Of a stretch of DNA of 47,357 bases, positions 19,365-27,549 are shown in pieces (position 1 is the first letter of the stretch; each line of letters opens with the position of its first letter). The notes below the pieces were generated by a model, which saw only the letters and a program-made list of their open reading frames with translations, was not told the origin of the DNA and searched no databases. Origin of the DNA: a virus. Made by a program: the position numbers and the translations under genes. The stretch is from positions 1 to 47,357 of IMG/VR virus record IMGVR_UViG_3300025108_000093; one strand, 5' to 3'.

Positions 19365-19417
19365 AAAAAAAACCCCCTACAAGATTCCGTTAAGGCCTCT
19401 TGTAGGGGGTTTTTTTT
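19365..19417. terminator. bidirectional intrinsic terminator between convergent operons
   Basis: A perfect 12-bp stem, CCCCCTACAAGA (19373-19384) with TCTTGTAGGGGG (19398-19409), has a 13-base loop. It is flanked by an A tract on the left and a T tract on the right, so it makes a U-tailed hairpin in both directions. It lies between the end of the late plus-strand operon and the end of the minus-strand operon. Confidence 0.95.
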
Positions 19418-19691
19418 AGTATCCACGAACCTTTATAACTTGTTTTAGGTTCTTTTCTGCTTCTTTTCTAAGTTTATTTGCGATTTTATAAGCTTCTTTT
19501 TGAGCTTTATCTGGTCTCATTCCTTTTTCTATTAAGGCTTCTTTTTCGTCCTTAACATTGTTCACGCCAATAATGTCTAGCATTGCTTCGTTTATCTCTG
19601 GTTTTCCTTCTAGCTCTGGAGATAAATTAAATTCTTTAATGAATTCTGCGTCTGTTATTCCATGCTGACTCATAATATTATGATCTTTCAT
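19416..19691 (-). CDS. unknown small soluble protein, 91 aa
   Basis: This charged helical protein has a Lys/Ala/Glu-rich C-terminal half (about 48-85) that could form a coiled coil. AGGAG precedes the ATG. It is the last gene of the leftward operon and its stop abuts the terminator. No family is recognised. Confidence 0.65.
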   Translation of the reverse strand: MKDHNIMSQHGITDAEFIKEFNLSPELEGKPEINEAMLDIIGVNNVKDEKEALIEKGMRPDKAQKEAYKIANKLRKEAEKNLKQVIKVRGY

Positions 19692-19699
19692 GTTTGCTC

Positions 19700-19888
19700 C
19701 TAGTGGTTGGTTATTATAGAAGAGCCGACTTGTTTCGACTCTTCCTCTTCTTCAGATAAATAATTTAACATTGAATCTATCATGTTACTATTATCATCTA
19801 TAGTAAATACCATTTCGATAACTTCTGTTCTGTTTAGTTTACTTTCTTCGTTATCAATAATAGTAAATGTTGCTTTACATGTTTTCAT
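19700..19888 (-). CDS. unknown small protein, 62 aa
   Basis: An upstream ATG at 19951 is possible, but AAGGAG sits just before ATG 19888 (MKTCKATFTI), so the shorter form is chosen. The protein is beta-like at the start and acidic near the end (SEEEEES). No family is recognised. Confidence 0.6.
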   Translation of the reverse strand: MKTCKATFTIIDNEESKLNRTEVIEMVFTIDDNSNMIDSMLNYLSEEEEESKQVGSSIITNH

Positions 19889-19916
19889 GTTTTCTCCTTT
19901 TGTTTTTTCATTGTAA

Positions 19917-20117
19917 TCAAATAGCTTGGTACAATATTCTTTCAGGTTCATGATATTCTCTTTTTAATTGTTCACTTACAGTGTTATCATCTCTTTGCAT
20001 ACATCTTTCCATATATCCTTCAAAGACACCATCTTTTTTCATTCCTGCTGATTTAGCAATTTGCTCATAATTTCTTGCTAGTATTGTACACGCTTGAATT
20101 TTACTTGTTTCAGTCAT
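19917..20117 (-). CDS. unknown small protein, 66 aa
   Basis: This is a short helical protein with two cysteines (IQACTI, ERCMQR). AAGGAG precedes the ATG. It lies in the compact tail of the replication operon. No family is recognised. Confidence 0.6.
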   Translation of the reverse strand: MTETSKIQACTILARNYEQIAKSAGMKKDGVFEGYMERCMQRDDNTVSEQLKREYHEPERILYQAI

Positions 20118-20126
20118 TTTTTCTCC

Positions 20127-20324
20127 TTATGTTGATTGTTTTTTATTTATTATTTTTATACGGTAACCATCCTTCGATAATTGATCAATTTCATAATCAA
20201 TTTTTCCATCATGATAATTTATTAATGCAGCAGTTACCCCCTCTTGGAACTTTGTTTCTCCATGTCTCCATGTTATGTACCCGCCAACAATGGTGAGTAC
20301 TATTACAAATAGTATTTCTATCAT
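20127..20324 (-). CDS. small single-pass membrane protein, 65 aa
   Basis: The N-terminal residues 2-18 (IEILFVIVLTIVGGYIT) form one membrane segment. A soluble tail with several charged residues follows. AAAAGGAG precedes the ATG. The layout suits a small inner-membrane protein such as a lysis accessory or exclusion factor, but no family is recognised. Confidence 0.65.
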   Translation of the reverse strand: MIEILFVIVLTIVGGYITWRHGETKFQEGVTAALINYHDGKIDYEIDQLSKDGYRIKIINKKQST

Positions 20325-20335
20325 ATATTCTCCTT

Positions 20336-20503
20336 TTATTTTTTTTCTTGAAGTGCGACTCTATTAAAGCCGAGTTTTTTTAGGATTAGAAGCGTCTCTA
20401 GCCATGCCTCACATTGGGTTGTTATACCAGTGTCGTGTGACTCTCTTGAAATCTTATAACATCGTTCAATTGCTTCGTTAGTGTTTATCGTCCTGGTTGT
20501 CAA
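20336..20503 (-). CDS. small protein with TTG start, 55 aa
   Basis: The frame from TTG 20503 to TAA 20336 lies in the apparent gap between the membrane protein and the resolvase. AGGAG stands six bases before the TTG, inside the resolvase gene, so the two genes overlap in different frames. The protein is helical with two cysteines (ERCYKI, TQCEAW) and a basic C-terminus. No family is recognised. The well-placed ribosome site and the filled gap are the support. Confidence 0.55.
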   Translation of the reverse strand: MTTRTINTNEAIERCYKISRESHDTGITTQCEAWLETLLILKKLGFNRVALQEKK

Positions 20504-20891
20504 TGAATTCTCCTATGAGCTCAACAACAATATGGTCTTCTACATCCTTACCAGCCTCACCAAAATCTACTGTGTAGCCTTTGACATATTGGTAATTATC
20601 GTCTTTTATCTTTCCACCATCTACAATTGCATCCATTAAAAACTTATGAACAGGAAACCAGTAATTATCTAAGTCTTTTTTTTGGTTTCCTTTAAAGAAC
20701 AACGTGTACTCTGGACGCAACCATAAATACTCTGGTAGGCTATCAACAAAGGGCTCAATAAGCTCAGAGTAATGTTTTTTACATTTAGCTTGAGAACCCC
20801 AGTGCATTTTTTTAAATATATTTTGTGATAATTTAACTGCTTTACCTTTACGAGTGTATGTTGGATATTCTAATATAGCATTGTATTTCAT
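20478..20891 (-). CDS. RusA-like Holliday junction resolvase
   Basis: This 137-aa protein contains KKDLDNYWFPVHKFLMDAI (about residues 70-88) followed by DGGKIKDDNYQY. This matches the RusA family pattern of D-x-D-N then a lysine and a second acidic cluster, which binds metal and cuts four-way junctions. Its length is typical. The ATG overlaps the exonuclease stop as ATGA, so the two are translationally coupled. It likely resolves recombination intermediates before packaging. Confidence 0.8.
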   Translation of the reverse strand: MKYNAILEYPTYTRKGKAVKLSQNIFKKMHWGSQAKCKKHYSELIEPFVDSLPEYLWLRPEYTLFFKGNQKKDLDNYWFPVHKFLMDAIVDGGKIKDDNYQYVKGYTVDFGEAGKDVEDHIVVELIGEFIDNQDDKH

Positions 20892-21700
20892 TTTATTCTC
20901 CTAATAGACCAAGCACCAGTGTTGTTATTCTTATTTACTTGAACTTGGTTACCTTTATAGGATTTTCCATCGCATAAGTCTATTAATTGTTGTCTAAGTT
21001 GTTTTTGTTTGATTGTAGCCTTATCAACATCATCTTTTGCTTTTTTCCATGCTTTTGCAATATCAAACCATTCTTTGTCATCTCTAACAATAACATCTTT
21101 ATCTCCAGCTATAGGTTTTTCTTTGAAATATTTAGCCCAACCATTTAATATTTGTTGTTGGATCTTTTTATCTTGTTTTACTATCCTATGTAAACCAACT
21201 TTGTTTTTTCTATCATAAACCCAAAAACTACATTGGTTTTGTTTAGATAATAACATTTGTTGTTGCATTTGTAAGACATAATGCATAGGAAGTTCCTCGT
21301 CTAACTCCATGTTTGCCCATAACGGAGAGCAAGAGCCACTAAATGGCACTTTTATCTCTAAGATAGAGTTACCCTTGCCTCTTTCCATTCCGTCCAAGGA
21401 TGCCATTAATGGAAGCCCATTAATTGTATCTGTTATACAACATGGTTTGTATTTTGTGTTTGTTATGTTTTCAAATAACTTTCTTGCTTCGTCTTCTGTT
21501 TCTGAACCAATTCTCATTGCATCTGTTAGCTTAATCTTTATCTCTCCATTTTTAACTTTCCATAATTGTAATGGTGTTTTTGGAGTCCAAGGAGAAAGTT
21601 CTAACACTGCTGCAACTTCTGACGCTGTACCATGTTGGTTTCTAACTTCTAACCATTTTTTACTTCCTTGAGGAAGCTGTTTGTCTGTATATATTTTCAT
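20888..21700 (-). CDS. YqaJ-type viral exonuclease
   Basis: This 270-aa protein has the lambda-exonuclease-like fold signature. ASEVAAVLELSPW is near residues 26-38, then SETEDEARKLFE (66-77), a catalytic D103 in ASLDGM, E115-I-K117 in LEIKVP, and YVLQMQQQML. Such enzymes degrade one DNA strand for annealing recombination and work with an SSB or annealing protein; the gp2.5-like SSB in this operon is the likely partner. ATTAAAAGGAA precedes the ATG. Confidence 0.85.
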   Translation of the reverse strand: MKIYTDKQLPQGSKKWLEVRNQHGTASEVAAVLELSPWTPKTPLQLWKVKNGEIKIKLTDAMRIGSETEDEARKLFENITNTKYKPCCITDTINGLPLMASLDGMERGKGNSILEIKVPFSGSCSPLWANMELDEELPMHYVLQMQQQMLLSKQNQCSFWVYDRKNKVGLHRIVKQDKKIQQQILNGWAKYFKEKPIAGDKDVIVRDDKEWFDIAKAWKKAKDDVDKATIKQKQLRQQLIDLCDGKSYKGNQVQVNKNNNTGAWSIRRIK

Positions 21701-21839
21701 ATTATTCCTTTTATTGTTTAGTTTAATTGGCTGTTATGTATGTCGGAGACAGCCACCCCGCTAAACTGTTCTATTGGTTATGAAAAGGGTAAACATGTAA
21801 ACCCCAAAGGAGACCAATAGAAAAGGGCATACACTCCCT
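21701..21839. other. intergenic region with two inverted repeats
   Basis: No gene is seen in these 139 bases between the helicase stop and the exonuclease start. They hold GGCTGT (21729) with ACAGCC (21749), and a longer TTCTATTGGT (21769-21778) with ACCAATAGAA (21813-21822). The latter encloses GGGT and ACCC around a palindromic ACATGT. In the leftward transcript this is an RNA leader upstream of the exonuclease. Confidence 0.6.
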
Positions 21840-23378
21840 TTAATCTGTGTCTCTTTCTTTCTTTTGTAATTCTAACATATTTTTCTCTTTTCCTTTTCTA
21901 TATCTTATCTGTAAATGCTTTACATACGACTTTGTTGCTTTTGTAGGCATACTGGCTTTATATGTTTTCTTAGGAGGCCATATTCCGAATCTTTGTTTAT
22001 ATTTATATGATGCCCACGTCTCTTTGTAATCTTTGATCGCAGCCATTCCTAATAACTCTTCATAAAATACATCTCTAAAATCATCTCCATATTTCTCTTT
22101 AGCATCGGCAATCCTTGTTTTCTTGTTAACTAATCCTAATTGTGAATCTATAAAAGATATATAATCTGATTTTGATTCATGCATCTTACCACATGATGGA
22201 CATATATTTGACCCAGAGTATGTTCTAAAACAACCTTCACAAATAATAACAGATTCTTCTTTAGTTGATTGTTTTTTATCGGCTGTCTTTTTAACCATTC
22301 CTTTTGTTAAGTCCCACTCATGGTTATCGTCTATAAAACCATTTATATAAACTGCACCTGAATGGTCTATAACCATAGCATTTTCTTTGTTTTTGTACGG
22401 TCTAAGAACTCTTCCTACCATTTGAATATACAAACCTAGAGATTTAGTTGGTCTTGCCAATATACAAACTTCAGCAGACGGAGAATCAAACCCCTCTGTT
22501 AGAACCATACAATTACATATTACTGTAATCTTTCCTTCTTTAAAATCATTTAATATTTGTTCTCTTGTGTCGTTATCAGTTGACCCGTCTAGATGAGCAA
22601 CTTTAACTCCCATTGATTTGAATGATTCAGTTAGATTTTTGGAATGTTTTATTCCAGAAGCAAAAACAATTGTTTGTTTACCTTTGGCTAAATGTTTCCA
22701 TGTGGTTGCTATATCACCAACTAGTTTTGGTTGGTCCATTCTTTCTTCTAATACTTTAGAATTGAAATCCCCACCAATAATACCTATTCCTTTTAAGTCG
22801 GGAATAGCTGGCGAATAGTATATTACTTTAACCAACGAACCTTGACTTGTTAGCTTTTTGATATTTGGAGCACAAACCATATGCTCATATATAGAACCTA
22901 AACCATCACCGTTTCCTCTTACGGGAGTAGCTGTTAACCCTATAATTATTGAATTTTTGTATTTGTCTATTAGTTTTAAATATGTATTTGATAAAGACCT
23001 ATGACATTCGTCTATAAATACAATGTCTGCTCTTGGTAGAGACATTTTCTTTGAGTTTAAAGCTCTAGCTCTTAAAGTATCTACTGATGCTATTTGAACT
23101 TTCTCTAAACTATTAGACTTTATATTAGCCATAATAATCCCATGCTTTATATCAGAACTTTCTAGTTTTTCTGATGCTTGTTTTATTAACTCTCTTCTAT
23201 GGGCTAAAAATAATATCTTTAAATTATTCTTTGTAAAATAATTAACTAAAGCTGAAGCCATTACAGTCTTTCCTGAACCCGTAGCAGCTTGAAGAATAAT
23301 TCTTTTTTTACCTTCGTTTTTTGACTTGACTAATTGATTTAATACATCTTTTTGATATTGTCGTAATTCGTAGCTCAT
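21840..23378 (-). CDS. SF2 DNA helicase (UvsW/Ssl2-like)
   Basis: The frame extends to 23501, but homologous-looking sequence begins at ATG 23378 (MSYELRQYQ), giving 512 aa. Motifs are AATGSGKT (31-38, K37), DECH (123-126), LTATPVRG near 149, a conserved helicase half with FASGIKHSKN, and VGRVLRP. A Cys4 zinc ribbon (CEGCF...CPSCGK) follows the helicase core. The start has no ribosome site of its own but overlaps a 22-codon reading frame as ATGA. It probably unwinds recombination or replication forks; it is not a DnaB-type replicative helicase. Confidence 0.88.
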   Translation of the reverse strand: MSYELRQYQKDVLNQLVKSKNEGKKRIILQAATGSGKTVMASALVNYFTKNNLKILFLAHRRELIKQASEKLESSDIKHGIIMANIKSNSLEKVQIASVDTLRARALNSKKMSLPRADIVFIDECHRSLSNTYLKLIDKYKNSIIIGLTATPVRGNGDGLGSIYEHMVCAPNIKKLTSQGSLVKVIYYSPAIPDLKGIGIIGGDFNSKVLEERMDQPKLVGDIATTWKHLAKGKQTIVFASGIKHSKNLTESFKSMGVKVAHLDGSTDNDTREQILNDFKEGKITVICNCMVLTEGFDSPSAEVCILARPTKSLGLYIQMVGRVLRPYKNKENAMVIDHSGAVYINGFIDDNHEWDLTKGMVKKTADKKQSTKEESVIICEGCFRTYSGSNICPSCGKMHESKSDYISFIDSQLGLVNKKTRIADAKEKYGDDFRDVFYEELLGMAAIKDYKETWASYKYKQRFGIWPPKKTYKASMPTKATKSYVKHLQIRYRKGKEKNMLELQKKERDTD

Positions 23379-23443
23379 TTGAATGTTTTGTATAATGAAA
23401 CCCCGATAAACAATATAAAATAAACCGTTAAAAATATTTCCAT
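23375..23443 (-). CDS. 22-aa hydrophobic leader peptide coupled to helicase
   Basis: An ATG at 23443, six bases after AAAGGAG, opens a frame of 22 residues (starting MEIFLTVYFILFIGVSL) that is almost wholly hydrophobic. It stops at TGA overlapping the helicase ATG. The strong ribosome site exists only here, so translation of the helicase is likely coupled to it. The peptide itself could be a small membrane protein or only a leader. Confidence 0.55.
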   Translation of the reverse strand: MEIFLTVYFILFIGVSLYKTFK

Positions 23444-23505
23444 GTTTTTCTCCTTTTGTGTTTAGAATGCCTGTTAAGGTACAGGCAAACCATATACTCA
23501 TTTAT

Positions 23506-24051
23506 TTAAAATGGTATGTCCTCATCGCCAGCATCGGCTGTTACTTTTTCTAGGCTAACTTTTTCTTGAGGTTTTGTGTCGAATGAAGGTATAAATTCCC
23601 CTCCATCTTCATCAAACTCCACTAAGTCTAGAACTTGAACTGCTTGAAGCTCTAACGATGTATTTTGAACTCCATCTCGTGTCCAATTATGTGCTGAACA
23701 TTGGACGTTGCATATTGAACCATTACCAATCAATTCATTGAATGGGTTGCCATATGTGTCTACAACGATAACTGGCTTTTTAGGTTTACCACCTACTCCG
23801 AAAGTAGTTGATTTCTTCAATTTTACTTGACGAAGTCCATCCTCTAAAACCAAATCATGTTCGGCATCCCTCTTGAATTTTGGGAATAGTTTTGTTTCTT
23901 TATAGGCATTTGCCTGCTCGTCTGATAAAACGACTTGGATAGTCCAGTTATCAACACCTACACCTTGGAAGGGAGGCTCTGGATTATCATCACGCAATTT
24001 TGCCCATAGGACTTTTACATTCTCGAAAGAATATTTATTTATATTTGACAT
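23506..24051 (-). CDS. T7 gp2.5-like single-stranded DNA-binding protein
   Basis: This 181-aa protein resembles DUF2815-type phage SSBs. Strand-rich N-terminal sequence (YSFENVKVLWAKL, PPFQGVGVDNWTIQVVL) forms an OB-like core to about residue 145. An acidic tail ends in DAGDEDIPF, and such tails recruit partners in this class. GGAG precedes the ATG. A promoter-like element lies about 90 bases upstream. It likely acts with the exonuclease in annealing recombination and coats replication intermediates. Confidence 0.8.
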   Translation of the reverse strand: MSNINKYSFENVKVLWAKLRDDNPEPPFQGVGVDNWTIQVVLSDEQANAYKETKLFPKFKRDAEHDLVLEDGLRQVKLKKSTTFGVGGKPKKPVIVVDTYGNPFNELIGNGSICNVQCSAHNWTRDGVQNTSLELQAVQVLDLVEFDEDGGEFIPSFDTKPQEKVSLEKVTADAGDEDIPF

Positions 24052-24078
24052 TATTGTCTCCTTTTATTGTTATATTAG

Positions 24079-24090
24079 CTCTATATAGAA
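24079..24090. repeat. 12-bp shared element CTCTATATAGAA
   Basis: CTCTATATAGAA here is identical to 37354-37365. At both places it lies 50-60 bases downstream of a copy of the 20-bp promoter-like element, though its orientation relative to that element differs. It may be a second promoter class or a binding site. Confidence 0.4.
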
Positions 24091-24138
24091 CTAATTTTAT
24101 TAATAGCAAGTCTTGTTATTTTCTTGCTTTTCTTTTCC

Positions 24139-24158
24139 CTCTATAAGGGCAACATAGG
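24139..24158 (-). promoter_or_regulatory. T7-like phage promoter candidate, copy 3
   Basis: Minus-strand CCTATGTTGCCCTTATAGAG followed by GGAAA. The 20 bases are identical to 37274-37293 and 37663-37682. CCTTATAGAGGGA resembles the T7 promoter core CACTATAGGGAGA. It lies between the RNA polymerase gene and the SSB gene and points towards SSB, helicase and exonuclease. Promoter function is inferred from repetition, placement and resemblance. Confidence 0.55.
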
Positions 24159-24188
24159 ATTTCTTCATATCTACCAAGGCTTGTAGCC

Positions 24189-26624
24189 CTAACAGAAGAA
24201 ATACTTTGATATCCTTATTTCATTCAAATCCAAAAGACCTGATTCAGGCATTTGTATTTTGAATTCTTCATCGTTATCTACGAACTGTTCTTTCATATCT
24301 TTTATGATGTTACAATCGTACATATCGATAAATACCTCTTTTGTTGTTTCTAACAATTTATCTACATCATCAGCATGAACTGAAAATGAATCATGTATTG
24401 CTCCAAAAGAAGATATTCCTATATCTTTTAAATGATTTATAACTAGACACATATGACTTGCATCCATAGAATGCACATAATTTGGACTTATGCCCGACAT
24501 TATTTCATGCAGTGCTGGTTTATCTGTTGTTTCATAATAAACAAGGTCTATACGGGTTTTGTTAATTCTTACAACTGTTTTTCTTTTCTGTGTCGTCCAC
24601 TTTTCTGATTTAACTTCAAAACCACTAGGTGTTTTCCATTCAGCTGATTCATATCCTAGCTTTGTTATTCTATATTTAGTAAGCTCTTGTAAGTAATTTT
24701 TAATTGCCACTGGTCCTGAACATAGACTGTTATACGTTCCTACTAAATCTTTAGCTAATTTGTTTGCTATACTTCTTGTTATTTTGTATTTCTCTGTCAT
24801 TCCTGCATCATAGCAATCGGTATATATTATGTTAGCTATACATTTCACACCTGCATCATAAGCTTTAGTCATCGTTCCTCTTTTGCTTATTCCCTTTCGT
24901 ATTAGTTTCATAGGTATTTTAGAAAGTATTTCACCTAAATCATTTCCCACGTTCTTATTTATTATTCCTTTAGCAACTATTATATAGAAGTCTATTGGTT
25001 TTTCTTGAGGTGTAAGACCCACCATCTTTCCTGCTACTTGGTCTTTACTCATTGCAGCTAAATGTTGTGTTCCGTTTACTGAACCATCTATTGCTATTGG
25101 TATTTGTGTGTAGTAGTCTCCTTCTTCAGCTAAATACTGAACAACCTCAAAACATAACGATAAAAATACCCATGGTTTTTCCGCATTTAACCAAATCTCT
25201 TTTGTTTTTATTGGATCCATTGCTATTTCTAATAACATATCTAAGTTGTTCTCTGCCCATTTTATTCTATCTTCCAATGTCATTTTATCTACTGATATGT
25301 CGGGTATATTATCTTCTTTTAGTTCTGTTAAATAATCACCTTCTATCCAATCTAGTTCTTCTAATTCCTTTATTTTGTATGATTGGTTATAGCTGTTTGC
25401 AATATGAATTAACATAAACTTATAGCCCTTATCTGTCATTATCTTTTTCTCTGCGAACATTAAATGTCCTCTTGCTAAATCAGATGATTGATATGAAAAG
25501 TATGGGTCTCTTGCATAAACTCTTCCTCTAAAATCCAAAAAGTTAGACATATAAAACTTATAACCTAACCATCCTGGAGTTTTTGTGTCTCCATGTATTG
25601 TATTTAGAATAAATTCGTCTCTGTTTGATTTTGACCTTAACCGTAAACACTTCTGTTTTGCTAACCAATACTTGTTTTCTATTTCATAGTCCACTATTGC
25701 TTTTTCAAGCTTTCTAGTTTCTTTATCGAAATTGTTTGTATTCGTTTTAAAGAGTTTTAAATTCTTTTCAATCTTCTTTATTTCTCTCTCTATTGCTTGA
25801 ACTTTAGCACTGTTTCCTTTATGTGGTTCAAATAAGGTACCATTATTAAATAAATCAACATTTTTAAGGTGTTTGTTTTTGTTTTCTCTCTTTATATCGA
25901 GAACGCTAAACTCTTCCATTTTGCCATCTTTTGTCTCTAGGCTTATGTCGGTATTAGTTAAATGTTTTTGTAGTAATTTGGATATCTGAGCTACGTTAGG
26001 ATTAACTTCCCACTGAACTTCTTCTAATGAATTTATCGCTTTTATAAATTCAGGTGGATTTTGCTTATTTATCTTGATTGAATTTTTAACTAAAATATCT
26101 ACGCATCCTAAAACCATTCTTTCTCTAGAATTCCATTTTGGATATTTCCTTATACTTATACCTGTTCTTTCTTTTATTGGTAGTTTTATATCTTTAAATC
26201 TTTTTCCTAGCTCTAAATGGTATGGTTGGAATCTAATGTTTCTTTTTATGCCATATATTTTAATTGTTTCATATGTTATATATTCTTCTCTGTGTAAAGT
26301 AAGATAATCTTTTTTGATAAGTGACTCAATTATTAATGAACCTAATTGAGCGTTTTTATGTGTGTTTATATTGGGTATATTTAATGAACGTGATGATATT
26401 TCTCCTACTTTAATTAAAGTATTAGTTAACCAAATCATTCCTTTGTTTTTGCTAAAGGTATATGTTAAATAATTAAATGTTTCTAGAACAATTGTATATG
26501 TTCTAAAGTCATCCCTTAAGCATTTCGCATCTCTGAATAATCTTACTGCAGTTCTTTTATTGTTTTTAAAATCTGTTACTGTTTGTTCTATATCCCATAC
26601 TATTTCTTGTACTTTATATTCCAT
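24189..26624 (-). CDS. T7-like single-subunit RNA polymerase
   Basis: This 811-aa protein has the family motifs in order: DFRGRVYA (364-371), motif A D513 in AIDGSVNGTQHLAAM, motif B around K577-K581-Y589 in KGISKRGTMTKAYDAG, H718/D721 in YVHSMDASH and motif C D745 in IHDSFSV. The length is close to T7 RNAP. Motif B departs from the usual R-x3-K...YG in having K577 and D590. The start overlaps the primase end, with AGGGGG as ribosome site. It likely transcribes middle and late phage genes. Confidence 0.93.
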   Translation of the reverse strand: MEYKVQEIVWDIEQTVTDFKNNKRTAVRLFRDAKCLRDDFRTYTIVLETFNYLTYTFSKNKGMIWLTNTLIKVGEISSRSLNIPNINTHKNAQLGSLIIESLIKKDYLTLHREEYITYETIKIYGIKRNIRFQPYHLELGKRFKDIKLPIKERTGISIRKYPKWNSRERMVLGCVDILVKNSIKINKQNPPEFIKAINSLEEVQWEVNPNVAQISKLLQKHLTNTDISLETKDGKMEEFSVLDIKRENKNKHLKNVDLFNNGTLFEPHKGNSAKVQAIEREIKKIEKNLKLFKTNTNNFDKETRKLEKAIVDYEIENKYWLAKQKCLRLRSKSNRDEFILNTIHGDTKTPGWLGYKFYMSNFLDFRGRVYARDPYFSYQSSDLARGHLMFAEKKIMTDKGYKFMLIHIANSYNQSYKIKELEELDWIEGDYLTELKEDNIPDISVDKMTLEDRIKWAENNLDMLLEIAMDPIKTKEIWLNAEKPWVFLSLCFEVVQYLAEEGDYYTQIPIAIDGSVNGTQHLAAMSKDQVAGKMVGLTPQEKPIDFYIIVAKGIINKNVGNDLGEILSKIPMKLIRKGISKRGTMTKAYDAGVKCIANIIYTDCYDAGMTEKYKITRSIANKLAKDLVGTYNSLCSGPVAIKNYLQELTKYRITKLGYESAEWKTPSGFEVKSEKWTTQKRKTVVRINKTRIDLVYYETTDKPALHEIMSGISPNYVHSMDASHMCLVINHLKDIGISSFGAIHDSFSVHADDVDKLLETTKEVFIDMYDCNIIKDMKEQFVDNDEEFKIQMPESGLLDLNEIRISKYFFC

Positions 26625-27540
26625 AAGCCCCCTTTTTAGTTAGTATGTCATTTTGATCGTAACCCATTCTCTCTGGAATAAAAACCCAAGCCTCTATTCC
26701 TTTCATTTTTAATCTTTTTGCTAATTTATATCCTGCTGCTTGTCCTGTATAATTATCATCATTATCGGCATATATCCATACTGACTTTATTTTGGTAGGA
26801 GGTATAAAGTTTTCTAGACAATTTGCATTCATTGCTGCGAATGCTGGTAATCCTGAATCTTTATACGCTGCATATGCTGACTCTATCCCTTCAGCTATAC
26901 ATATTTTATCTTCAAAGTCTGTATGTAATCGAATTGCTGCTCCAGTAATCGAACCTTTTGGAGGCATTATTTTTCTTGGTGGGTCTATTTTAGCTTTTTT
27001 ACCATCTTTTGTATATGTTAAATGATAAGATACACCATTTCCTTGCCAGTCTTGTATAAGCCCAACTAAAACTTCGTACTCTCCTTGGTTCTTCATATCT
27101 TTGTAGAAGTTTACTTTTGCTTGTTTTAGACCATCTGGATATTCATCAAATCCTCTAGAGTCTAAATATTTTGTGACAGATGTCCAGCCTTCCAAGTTTT
27201 GTGCCTTTTTAGCTATTGACCTTAATGCGGGTACTGGGTCAAATTTAGGATTATCTATTAATGTGTTTTGAGTAATTCCCAATATTCCTTTTATTTGTTT
27301 TGCTGCTGTAGCAAATGAAATATCAAAATACTTTTGTACTAAATCCCATCCATCTCCGTTATTACACCCACTGCAAATATATCTTCCTTCGTTTTGATAG
27401 TCTGTAAATCTGTATCTGTCTTTTCCACCACACATTGGACATGGGCCACCTTTACCTGTTAAGTATTTTTCTGGCATACCTAATTCAGTTAATACTTTGT
27501 ACCACTTTCCTTTTACTTCATGTGTTACATCAGCTTTCAT
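26614..27540 (-). CDS. DNA primase (zinc finger plus Toprim)
   Basis: This 308-aa protein has an N-terminal zinc site C34/C37 and C56/C59 (CPMCGG...CSGC), a linker, then a Toprim half with AEGIESAYAAY (E217) and YADNDDN (D259, D261). These are the DNA-template reading and catalytic parts of phage/plasmid primases. No helicase domain follows, unlike T7 gp4. AAGGAGG precedes the ATG. It makes RNA primers and implies use of a polymerase not encoded in the window. Confidence 0.88.
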   Translation of the reverse strand: MKADVTHEVKGKWYKVLTELGMPEKYLTGKGGPCPMCGGKDRYRFTDYQNEGRYICSGCNNGDGWDLVQKYFDISFATAAKQIKGILGITQNTLIDNPKFDPVPALRSIAKKAQNLEGWTSVTKYLDSRGFDEYPDGLKQAKVNFYKDMKNQGEYEVLVGLIQDWQGNGVSYHLTYTKDGKKAKIDPPRKIMPPKGSITGAAIRLHTDFEDKICIAEGIESAYAAYKDSGLPAFAAMNANCLENFIPPTKIKSVWIYADNDDNYTGQAAGYKLAKRLKMKGIEAWVFIPERMGYDQNDILTKKGAYGI

Positions 27541-27549
27541 ATTACCTCC

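Noticed and set aside
21840-23501. 553-aa start of the helicase
   Set aside because: The first 41 residues come from a region that encodes the 22-aa leader in another frame, and the helicase-like sequence begins only at the inner ATG 23378.
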